From NCBI GenBank assembly GCA_964521255.1, contig CAZFRM010000011.1, positions 62,001-126,000 of the forward strand: a stretch of DNA of 64,000 nucleotides. The letters run 5' to 3'. This DNA comes from ZC4RG29 sp964521255 (GTDB taxonomy: Bacteria > Bacteroidota > Bacteroidia > Cytophagales > Cyclobacteriaceae). Below are positions 25,975 through 33,875 of this stretch, one piece after another. The notes under the pieces were generated by a model. It was not told where the DNA came from, searched no databases, and worked only from the letters and a program-made list of their open reading frames with translations. The translations under genes were made by a program, and so were the position numbers. Position 1 is the first letter of the stretch. Each line of letters begins with the position of its first letter.

Positions 25975-27381
25975 CTATCGTGTTATCTTCAGCGCAATAT
26001 CCTCTTTATAAGCAGGTGATAGTATTGATATTTTATCCTGAGATACGACCTTCTCCTTTTTCTCAATTTTTCCGGTCAATGGATTAAGCCATTCAAGATT
26101 ATAATTGCCTTTAGGAATTTTGATGTCGAGCTTAACATTATTACCGCCAAAAACATAAACAGCATATTGTTTACCCTCTTCGGCAAGGACTTTTAATATA
26201 GCGTTCTTTGGTAAATCACTGGTTATTATTGTTGTGTCAGGTTTCATTTTAATAAAGTCGAAGCTATTCATGAAATGTTTTAAATGACGTAACTGATTTC
26301 GCAATGCGGTACTCCCACCGCCAGGTTGCGTTGAAGGATATTTAAATGTTCCGTTCTCGTGACCAACGGTAAAAGAATAATCGAGATTATTGTAAAGCCC
26401 TCCACCCGCTAAAATAAATGCCCAACCTTCTTTTCGATAAGTGCTGTCGCTGTTACCGTTGAAGCCTGTTTCATTATCGCCTATAACTTTATTCAAATGA
26501 TAATTCATAGCCACTGCCTTTGGCGGCATGGCGTAATGAAAATTAAAAACAGAAACACCAGGATAGGGATCAGCAATTTTCTCAGCGCCATTGGCAATGT
26601 TTTGCGATATGAGGTGCTTAACCTTTAACTTTCGTTCTTCGTCCTCTATCACAGATGCAATGTGATGTTGCCACTCAAGAGTAACACCACCAAAGTAGGG
26701 TTCATTACAAATTTCATAAATGATATTGCTGAACGATTTCAACTCCTGTACGATCTTTCTTGTCATTGCTTCCTGGATAGCAAGCAAGCCGCCGTGCTGA
26801 TCAAGTGTATATACCTGCGTGCGCTGTACGGTACCAATACCATTAATATTATTCTGAACATTTAGCGGACTAAGGTTCCATTGCATTTCTTCATAAAAAG
26901 GACAGAATAAGGCAAGCTCAACGACTATTTTTCTTTTTTCTGCGGATGCCACAAAATCTCTAAGTCGTTTAAAATATTCTTCATCCCACTTGCTGAGATC
27001 AAATTTATTTCCGCCATTGGCATAACCGGGAGCAGTACTTCGTTGCCATGGACAAATGAACTTTTGAGGAGCAGGCGCTAAAGTATTTTGTTCAATTTTG
27101 AAAGCACCTGCTGGTTCAACATAAGCACCGGTGAATGTACGTGTGAGATTTAATTCTTTATCGGCAAGCTCATCAAGATAAGCGACATAATTAAAATCAA
27201 GATTTATTACGGCGCCATAATGTTCCCCTGAAGTAATGAGTATTGTCGGCTTTCCGTTGTAAGAAAAGTAATGCGGATTTTCAGGGTGAAGTGCTACTGG
27301 TTTTTTCTGTGCCTGAAGTATAAGGGGAGTGACAAGGATGAGGAGAGCTATTGTTAAGAATATAAGCTTACAATTTTTCAT
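25975..27381 (-). CDS. Secreted glycoside hydrolase-like protein (clan GH-A fold)
   Basis: A 468-residue protein with a signal peptide (1-24, LQA-Q). The N-terminal block HYFSYNGKPTILITSGEHYG resembles the start of DUF4038/GH5-like barrels. IIYEICNEPYF (Glu227) has the acid/base Asn-Glu-Pro typical of clan GH-A, and VIGDNETGF (Glu304) is a candidate nucleophile. A C-terminal beta domain (about 380-468) ends it. It is probably a periplasmic or surface glycosidase. The substrate is unknown. Codirectional upstream is the nucleoside hydrolase-like gene (95-base gap), so co-transcription is possible. Confidence 0.75.
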   Translation of the reverse strand: MKNCKLIFLTIALLILVTPLILQAQKKPVALHPENPHYFSYNGKPTILITSGEHYGAVINLDFNYVAYLDELADKELNLTRTFTGAYVEPAGAFKIEQNTLAPAPQKFICPWQRSTAPGYANGGNKFDLSKWDEEYFKRLRDFVASAEKRKIVVELALFCPFYEEMQWNLSPLNVQNNINGIGTVQRTQVYTLDQHGGLLAIQEAMTRKIVQELKSFSNIIYEICNEPYFGGVTLEWQHHIASVIEDEERKLKVKHLISQNIANGAEKIADPYPGVSVFNFHYAMPPKAVAMNYHLNKVIGDNETGFNGNSDSTYRKEGWAFILAGGGLYNNLDYSFTVGHENGTFKYPSTQPGGGSTALRNQLRHLKHFMNSFDFIKMKPDTTIITSDLPKNAILKVLAEEGKQYAVYVFGGNNVKLDIKIPKGNYNLEWLNPLTGKIEKKEKVVSQDKISILSPAYKEDIALKITR

Positions 27382-27476
27382 CTTTTAAATTTATTGTAAC
27401 AGGAATCAATTACAAGAGTTTTTATAGCAAGATGCTGATAGTTCCTTTAAACTTTATGGTCTCTTTTATTGAATGA

Positions 27477-28466
27477 TTATTTTTTTATTGGCTGGTGCAT
27501 CATTAATTCTTCTATTACCATTGCAATTTGCTCCGGTGTTTGCTTGAAAGTCAGATAAGTAAATTTATCACCCGGTACCAAAGCTGACTTTCCATCGTCC
27601 ATGATTTCAAAATTAATTTTTTGATAACCAAAATATGGCTCCATGCCACGAACAGCCACCAGCACTGCCGTTTGATCCCAACTGTTTCTGCCAATGGTGT
27701 TTTTGTCTGCATTTAATGCAACGGTAAATGCATCTTTCACAGGGCTGTTGCTAATGGCGTCATTTGAAATCAGGGGAATACCTGTAAGTACCTTGTCGCC
27801 AATTTCAAATCCACTTAGTATAATGGGTGTAGGCCAGTCGTTAAAAACTTTCTGTGAGGCTTTGGCATCGACAACAACATTAAACTCATGTCCTCCTTTT
27901 CCGTCTTCCCCCAATCTTGCTGCCATCGAAACAAGATGTTTCACTTTCTTCTTAACCAAATCTTCACCATTCAAAGGCGAGTAATTATCCGCAGACGAAT
28001 TTAAAAGGTTGGCCAGGTTTGTGAAAAATCCCACAGAAACAATGGTAACGGATTGATCAGGTTGAGAGGCCAGCAGACGCCTGTAAAGTTTTAACGCATC
28101 TTCAGCCTGATCGTTTGATTTTATTGAATGAGGATATTTTTGATTAATAAACTGCGCCCACTGCTGACTGCAATCTTTGTTTGGAAATGAAGCCTTTGTA
28201 ACGCCAATGGGTAAGGTCTTTCTATTGAAATAGGTATTAAGTACGCTTAATGTAGGTGCTGTCGTTTCGAAGGTATTGCATGAAATAGTAGCAAGAAGGT
28301 TGGCTTCACCGCTATCTGCAAAAGCGTGAAGCATGGCCACTGCTCCTACATCGTCATAGTCAGGGGCTATATCCGTATCAAAAATTATAGATACAGGCGA
28401 ATTTTGCGCTTGGGCATAATTGAATAGAATGGATAAAAAGAAGATCGCTATTAGTATCTTATTCAT
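27477..28466 (-). CDS. Secreted inosine-uridine nucleoside hydrolase-like protein
   Basis: A 329-residue protein with a signal peptide (residues 1-20). The mature part begins with the Ca2+-binding signature SIIFDTDIAPDYDDVGAVAML (key residues D-T-D-x(3)-D-x-D-D), which identifies the IunH/RihA-like family that cleaves the N-glycosidic bond of ribonucleosides. Export to the periplasm suggests scavenging. An upstream TTG at 28475 is possible; ATG at 28466 is preferred. It lies upstream of the glycosidase-like gene on the same strand. Family is secure; substrate is not known. Confidence 0.88.
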   Translation of the reverse strand: MNKILIAIFFLSILFNYAQAQNSPVSIIFDTDIAPDYDDVGAVAMLHAFADSGEANLLATISCNTFETTAPTLSVLNTYFNRKTLPIGVTKASFPNKDCSQQWAQFINQKYPHSIKSNDQAEDALKLYRRLLASQPDQSVTIVSVGFFTNLANLLNSSADNYSPLNGEDLVKKKVKHLVSMAARLGEDGKGGHEFNVVVDAKASQKVFNDWPTPIILSGFEIGDKVLTGIPLISNDAISNSPVKDAFTVALNADKNTIGRNSWDQTAVLVAVRGMEPYFGYQKINFEIMDDGKSALVPGDKFTYLTFKQTPEQIAMVIEELMMHQPIKK

Positions 28467-28659
28467 GGCTTGCAATAATTATATCTGAATTACTTTTACC
28501 GGTCGTTGAAAATCTTTCCTTGCGCCCGGTTTTGTTTCCTGTTATTGATGCATTTTATAGTTTTTATTCTGATTAATGAACGTTCTTTCTATGTTTATTT
28601 TAGACATGTTTTTAAAAGTGAAGTTTACCTATTGGTGGAATCTTTAAACTTCATTTTTA
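28467..28659. other. Spacer upstream of the nucleoside hydrolase gene
   Basis: AT-rich DNA holding the promoter region of the minus-strand operon. No box matching TAnnTTTG at a convincing position was found and no ORF of interest is present. Confidence 0.4.
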
Positions 28660-28847
28660 GCCACCAGGTCACGAAGGCACAAAGAAAAAAATGCAGTGAG
28701 TTGCTCATACATTGAACTGCTTGGTGCCTTAGTGCCCTAGTGGCGAACTAAAATTGATTTAGCCACCAAGTCACGAAGGCACGAAGAAAAATGCAATGAA
28801 TTTTGTTGATAACATTGACTGGCTTAGTGTCTTAGTGCCTTAGTGGC
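28660..28847. repeat. Two tandem copies of a palindromic repeat
   Basis: Copy one runs from GCCACCAGGTCACGAAGGCAC (28660-28680) to a partner ending in AGTGCCCTAGTGGC (to 28744). Copy two runs from 28762 to 28847, with the outer arms GCCAC...GTGGC. A third, rearranged copy lies at 53898-53961. Each forms a long imperfect hairpin. The pattern AAGGCAC/GTGCCTT is a widespread intergenic palindrome in this phylum. Confidence 0.7.
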
Positions 28848-28889
28848 GAATGGAATTGCCGGGGACTTAATTATTCTATTCACCACCCC

Positions 28890-30674
28890 CTACTGGTTGT
28901 ACCGTATTATTGTCGGTTCACGCGCGAATACTCCCGTGTTTTTTACTCTAAGGTTTTGTTTAAAGTCAAATACAAATTTGCTCTCTCCATATTCATCCTT
29001 TGGAATGTAGGTGGCTTTCATTTCAATAGTGCCGAAGATCAGGTTTTCATTTCGTGTTCTCACCCCTGCGCTTAGTCCCCAATATGTATTTCGACGGTAG
29101 TCACATAAATCACAGTTTACTGAAACCATGTCTATTTGAGTAAAGGGTGCCATTCGAAATCCTAATATGGATCGTGGTGTATAGAGTACAGTTTGAAGAC
29201 TCATCGTTAATCGCGAGTCAGCCTTCAGGCTGTCAGACCTGAAGCCGGGAATATATTTATCAGTTATATCAAGCCAGTCTGAAACGGTTCGATTAATAAG
29301 CTGTGTGTATTCTGCAGAAAACAGGCCCCTGATTTTGGATTGACGAACATTTAATGCACGGGTGAAGTATGCTCCGCCACCTTGAATAACGAAATCTTCG
29401 ATCGTATTATCGCGCAGGTAACCTCCTGTTTGAAGTATCAGCCGGTGAAAGTTACCTTTTTTACTTGCGTCCATGTATCTTAATTTGAGGGCCGCGTAAG
29501 GCCTCTCTACCTGGATCTCCCGCAGGTAGCCACCCGTTACTGCAAGCGAGATACCGTAAGGCACATCTTCTGTTCGACCAAAGCCAAACACGTAACGGGT
29601 TTTATAAAAATCCTGCCGGTAAAATGTAAACTCAGAAAGATATCCGTAAGCATTGTTATACCGTGCTTCTTCCTGAGCTTCTTCCAACTGGGGTTCATCA
29701 ACATAGTAACCATCAAAATAACGGACAGCAAGAAAGTGGCGGTTACGATTCGTAGAAGCTTTATTGATTCCAATGTTATAGCCAAGCCAACTGTTAAATA
29801 TTTTATATTCATAATCAAGGAAAGTACTGTCCGGATCGTTGTAGACGTTGCTCGACCAGTTGCGACTAACCTCCAGGCCACCGGCTAGTCTGAGATAGGG
29901 CGATACTAACGGACGGGTTATTCTTGCCAGGTAAGCAAATTCAGTCTCATCGCCAACGCTTAGCCCTGTGTTAAGTTGAGTGTATCCTAATTCTATGTTA
30001 GCCAGGCTTCCTAAGAGACTGCTTTTACGGTAGAATAGTGAATAACCAAATTTAGGATCCCGGTCCTGGTCGACCAAAGCGGTAAATTGAAGGCGTTGCG
30101 CTTTACCATTTATATTGGCGTCGTACAAACCAATTTCAGGAGAGGTTGGGAAAGTTCCACTAAAGGTTGCGCCCAAACTGAAAACATCGCGTGTAATCAC
30201 GGTAACGTCTACGGAGTCTGTGCCTTCAACCGGCGTGGCGACAATGCGGCAATCCAGGATGAAATCTTTGTCACGGATGAATCGTTCATTGTCGGCGAGT
30301 TCGTAAGGATTCAAAGGCTGATATGGGTGAAAAAAAATGTGTTGACGGATAGTTTTTTCACGTGTGTCACTGTGTAATGCGTTAGCTAGTTTGGTAATTG
30401 TTTTAGTAACCTTCCTGGCGCTATCGTAAATGGATTTCTCAAAACCAACGCGCTCGACATAGATGTTGCGTATCGTTTTGCCGGCATACTGTGTATAATT
30501 ATCAATACTCTTTTCGTTAACGATGGTATCTTGTGGATTCGTGGAAATTAGTTTCACCCCCGCGCGGAAAGTTTTTTTGGTGAAGGATGTTTTGGTAGAA
30601 TCTGTTTTCTGTTGCCCCATCAAAACATACGGACTTAAGGTCAGTATTAATACGTAAATAACGAGCGAACGCAT
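28890..30674 (-). CDS. Outer membrane beta-barrel protein with a POTRA-like domain
   Basis: A 594-residue protein with a signal peptide (1-20). Residues about 65-180 form a POTRA-like beta-alpha domain (KTIRNIYVERVGFEKSIYD, then HPYQPLNPYELADNERFIRD). The remainder consists of alternating amphipathic strands with many aromatic residues, ending in FDFKQNLRVKNTGVFAREP, as in Omp85-superfamily or other surface barrels. One POTRA-like module with a 16-strand-sized region suggests a TamA- or patatin-like barrel subtype, but BamA (five POTRAs) is excluded. Function is unknown; it could mediate outer membrane protein or lipid export. Confidence 0.7.
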   Translation of the reverse strand: MRSLVIYVLILTLSPYVLMGQQKTDSTKTSFTKKTFRAGVKLISTNPQDTIVNEKSIDNYTQYAGKTIRNIYVERVGFEKSIYDSARKVTKTITKLANALHSDTREKTIRQHIFFHPYQPLNPYELADNERFIRDKDFILDCRIVATPVEGTDSVDVTVITRDVFSLGATFSGTFPTSPEIGLYDANINGKAQRLQFTALVDQDRDPKFGYSLFYRKSSLLGSLANIELGYTQLNTGLSVGDETEFAYLARITRPLVSPYLRLAGGLEVSRNWSSNVYNDPDSTFLDYEYKIFNSWLGYNIGINKASTNRNRHFLAVRYFDGYYVDEPQLEEAQEEARYNNAYGYLSEFTFYRQDFYKTRYVFGFGRTEDVPYGISLAVTGGYLREIQVERPYAALKLRYMDASKKGNFHRLILQTGGYLRDNTIEDFVIQGGGAYFTRALNVRQSKIRGLFSAEYTQLINRTVSDWLDITDKYIPGFRSDSLKADSRLTMSLQTVLYTPRSILGFRMAPFTQIDMVSVNCDLCDYRRNTYWGLSAGVRTRNENLIFGTIEMKATYIPKDEYGESKFVFDFKQNLRVKNTGVFAREPTIIRYNQ

Positions 30675-30741
30675 GTGTTGATTAGGGTGTTTTACGAAGG
30701 GTTCTTATAAGGATAAACGTAAGCATAATTTAAAGATTAAT

Positions 30742-31431
30742 GTGTTTTCAGAAAAGGAAAGGATAGATTGGTTTTCTTTCAGTAATGAAAGTTTAAATTC
30801 CAGTTATAGTTTAGACAGAACGATCAGAGCAATTGAACCTTTTAGCCTTCGGTTCAGATCAAACTTGAATTTAGTTGTGCAACATGATTCATGGCCAGGC
30901 TATTGCCTAAATGTAAGGGTTGATAGACCCATAAGTGAAATACTTCCTTTACTTAAAACTACTTATGAAAAAGTCATTCAGGGATTTCCAGTTGACTATA
31001 GAATTGTAGAAGATATGTACGACAGTCAATACAAGGAGGAGAATAAAGCCTTTACTGCACTTCAAGTTGGGACATGGATGGTGGCTTTAATTTCATCTAT
31101 TGGAATTTTATCATTATCAGTTTACATGTCCATCAAACGCATGAAAGAATTTGGTATTCGTAAAGTACTTGGGGCAACATCGCGGCAAATCACTTTATTA
31201 CATGTAGGTAGCTTTATGAAAATAGCACTATTTGCAAATGTAATTGCATTACCCATTGCTTATTGGCTAATGAAAGAATGGCTGGCTGGATTTGCATATC
31301 GTACTAACCTTGACGGTGTAATATTTATAATAGTAACAGCAATTACATTCTTATTAGTTATTATCTCTGCTGGTTATTCTTCTTTACGGGCAGGAAAAAT
31401 GAATCCAGTTGATATAATAAAGATTCAATAG
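30742..31431 (+). pseudogene. Truncated FtsX-type ABC permease (C-terminal fragment)
   Basis: The 229-residue frame is the C-terminal third of a MacB/FtsX-like permease of the kind with about 790 residues. Segments VGTWMVALISSIGILSLSVYM, then IKRMKEFGIRKVLGATSRQITLLH (the conserved GIRKVLGA motif), two further helices and RAGKMNPVDIIKIQ are intact. The N-terminal helix and most of the periplasmic domain are missing; the GTG at 30742 is only the first possible start. No second permease or ATPase lies beside it. Either a remnant of a deletion or, less likely, a small functional protein. Confidence 0.75.
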
Positions 31432-31852
31432 TAATAGAACAGACAAGTACAGGCAATACGCATTCAATGACAAAAGATAGTTATAAATTGTCTGAACCTT
31501 GGTTTGCGTGACAGAAGGATTCAAGTAATTCCTACTGAGCGTTGGCACTCACTTGCATTTAATCCTGCAATCCTTTAATCCATTAACCTGCTCGTCCGGC
31601 CATAGAATCCCTTTTGGGATTCCGGAATCGTTTCTTATTGATACTTACGTATTGTGTGTTTTTCAGGCACGTTTTTAGATGTTCCTTTGGCGGTAATTAA
31701 CATATACGTTGGGTTGCGTTTAGTTAATTGATTGGTTAAGGCCGATGATCAGTTGTTTGGTCATTTTTTATCATCTCCATCGTCAAAGTTCCTTCATTAG
31801 CTCTCAGTCGTTTTGGAATGTCTTAAGTTCAAGCCTTAACGGTTAAACAGAT
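31432..31852. other. Gene-free spacer with one hairpin
   Basis: About 420 bases with no recognised ORF. It contains a strong hairpin at 31595-31626 (TCCGG...GAATCCC TTTT GGGATTC...CCGGA), perhaps terminating the FtsX fragment. The remainder is low in pattern. Confidence 0.45.
31595..31626. terminator. Hairpin downstream of the FtsX fragment
   Basis: GAATCCC (31605-31611) and GGGATTC (31616-31622) form a perfect 7-bp stem with a TTTT loop, flanked by TCCGG/CCGGA. Only a weak T-rich stretch follows, so termination is uncertain. Confidence 0.3.
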
Positions 31853-32068
31853 ATGAGTTTGTTTAAACAAGATGTTTTTTAAAACGCTGATCAATTCATT
31901 GGTTGGGAAATTATCTATTTCATAACTCCTTTATTTAAAGAACAATTTATAGAAGTCAGTGTTAGGAAAGATGTGATAAACTCACTCGAGTACAAGAGCA
32001 AAGAAACACAGTTGAAAATTTTAATTGCAATTCTTGTAAACGAGCTGTTCCCTGAAATGCATCAGTAG
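31853..32068 (+). pseudogene. Small ORF interrupted by an in-frame stop
   Basis: ATG at 31853 opens nine codons (MSLFKQDVF) before TAA at 31880-31882. The same frame then stays open for 61 codons to a TAG at 32066-32068, with a composition like real protein (GWEIIYFITPLFKEQFIEV...). A nonsense mutation in a 71-residue gene is one reading; chance openness is the other. The product is not recognised. Confidence 0.3.
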
Positions 32069-32104
32069 TTTAATAAAGATCACTTCTTAAAAACAAAAAA
32101 GATT

Positions 32105-33358
32105 ATGGCAACCAACCTACTTGACTCGGTGAAAGGACTTTTCACCAACGACTTGGTAAGCAGAGCTTCATCTGCTTTAGGGGAATCGGAAGGCGCTGTG
32201 CAAAAAGCGCTGAGTGGAGTTATTCCGTCTGTACTGGCAGGAACATTAAACAAAGCCGGCGAGGAAGGAAGCAGTGTGTTCAACTTAGCCATGGAAGCGG
32301 CTAACGCTGGCGTTCTTGGTAATCTGGGAAGTCTTTTGGGAAAAAGTGGAGGTGCTGGCGGAACTGATCTTTCAAGTCTTATGGGAATGGCCGGCAGTAT
32401 CTTTGGTAACAAACAAAATAATATTTCCAGATTGATCTCAGGATTTTCCGGTGTGAAAGAGTCATCAGCAAACTCGCTTATTAGTATGGCGGCACCTGTG
32501 GTTTTAGGAATGCTGGGTAAACATGCTAAAGACAATAGCCTCAACCCTTCTGACTTTCTGTCTTTTTTAAATAATCAGAAGAGCTCTATTCTAAGTGCCC
32601 TCCCATCGGGATTGAATCTTGCGGGTGCATTGGGACTTAGTAATCTTACGGATATTGGTGGTAAGCTTACACGATTAGTAAGTGGTTCAACAGAGACGGT
32701 GAAGGAATATGCGAGCAAAGTCGAGGAACCGGTTCGAAGTGGCAGCCGGTGGTTGTGGCCAGCCGCAGCAGCGATAGCAGCGCTGCTTTTGGCTGTATAC
32801 TTTATTCGTTCCGGATCAGCGCAACGAGTTGCTGATCAGGCACAGAATCTTGTTCCACCCAGAGCTGCTGCAACTGACGTAACTGCACCCGTTAAGGAAT
32901 TTTTCAAAGTAAAGTTGTCGAATGGTATAATACTGGATGCGTATAAAGGTGGTGTTGAAGACAAACTTGTGAATTGCCTTAATGACCAGAATTGTACTGC
33001 TGGTAAGAACCAATGGTTCGACTTTGATAATGTGAATTTTGAAATGGGAAGTGCAAGCATTACATCGGAAAGTCAAAAGCAAATCAACAATATTGTTGCA
33101 GTTCTTAATGCTTATCCATCAGCCAAAATTAAGATCGGAGGTTATACTGACCGTACCGGTGATGAAGACGCAAATAAAAGATTAAGCCAGGATCGTGCTG
33201 ATGCTGTGGTAGCTGCCCTGAAAGCAAGCGGAGCCAATCCCAGTCAGGTCATCGATGCAGAAGGGTATGGTTCTGAGCTTGCCACCGTTTCTGCAAGTGC
33301 TTCGGATGCGATGAGAGCAAAGGACAGAAGAATTTCTATTCAGCTCAATGCCAAATAA
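32105..33358 (+). CDS. DUF937-OmpA fusion protein
   Basis: A 417-residue protein. Residues 1-165 match DUF937 (glycine/serine/alanine-rich, e.g. DLVSRASSALGESEGAVQKAL and SANSLISMAAPVVLGMLG). One membrane helix (about 217-236, WLWPAAAAIAALLLAVYFI) follows. The C-terminal OmpA/MotB domain (about 300-415) has IKIGGYTDRTGDEDANKRLSQDRADAV, the peptidoglycan-binding core with Asp and Arg that contact diaminopimelate. The topology predicts DUF937 inside and OmpA in the periplasm. It may tether a cytoplasmic component to the cell wall. It is followed by a clear terminator. Confidence 0.85.
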   Translation: MATNLLDSVKGLFTNDLVSRASSALGESEGAVQKALSGVIPSVLAGTLNKAGEEGSSVFNLAMEAANAGVLGNLGSLLGKSGGAGGTDLSSLMGMAGSIFGNKQNNISRLISGFSGVKESSANSLISMAAPVVLGMLGKHAKDNSLNPSDFLSFLNNQKSSILSALPSGLNLAGALGLSNLTDIGGKLTRLVSGSTETVKEYASKVEEPVRSGSRWLWPAAAAIAALLLAVYFIRSGSAQRVADQAQNLVPPRAAATDVTAPVKEFFKVKLSNGIILDAYKGGVEDKLVNCLNDQNCTAGKNQWFDFDNVNFEMGSASITSESQKQINNIVAVLNAYPSAKIKIGGYTDRTGDEDANKRLSQDRADAVVAALKASGANPSQVIDAEGYGSELATVSASASDAMRAKDRRISIQLNAK

Positions 33359-33388
33359 TTTGGTTGGTTTTTAGTCGCTATGGGTAAC

Positions 33389-33421
33389 AGGCCGCGTCAA
33401 ATGTTGAAGCGGCCTTTTTTT
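33389..33421 (+). terminator. Rho-independent terminator after the DUF937-OmpA gene
   Basis: AGGCCGC (33389-33395) pairs with GCGGCCT (33409-33415), followed by a run of T residues to 33421. It lies 31 bases past the stop. Confidence 0.85.
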
Positions 33422-33526
33422 ATTTGCTAAGTCCCAACTCAGAAACAACCTTCCGAATTGATTTTAATGTAGAAGTTGACAATTCAATGTTATTGCTTTT
33501 CCTCAAATCTTGAGCTTGGACATACG

Positions 33527-33626
33527 TTTCCCGCAGAAATCGCAGATTGAAATGCCGCAGAAAAAGTCGCAGATAAATCTTCAGCGTAAATCTGCGTGCA
33601 TTCGATCAGCGAATTCTGCGGGAAAA
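33527..33626. repeat. CCGCAG-type palindromic repeat
   Basis: Outer arms TTTCCCGCAGAA (33527-33538) and TTCTGCGGGAAA (33614-33625) are perfectly inverted. Inside lie more CGCAGAT/ATCTGCG units. A related copy lies at 52376-52477. A dispersed palindrome of about 100 bp. Confidence 0.65.
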
Positions 33627-33875
33627 GAGTGGAATTGACTTTTTCAGCAGACCCTAACTAACCTATCATTTGATCATGGGCATAGGCATATTACCGATTG
33701 AATATTTTCAACAACTGATGTGGTGACAGTGTGTATCTTTAACATACTTCTTTACAGGATGGAGCAAGATAGTTAAAGAAGGAATAGTCAGATATTTGAT
33801 TTCATTTGAAATGGAAAATATTATCTGCTTAAAAGTGGATTGAATAACCTTCAACTATAACCTCAAACTTTTATC

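Noticed and set aside
28890..30674. BamA
   Set aside because: Only about one POTRA-like domain precedes the barrel region and no Bam partners are adjacent.
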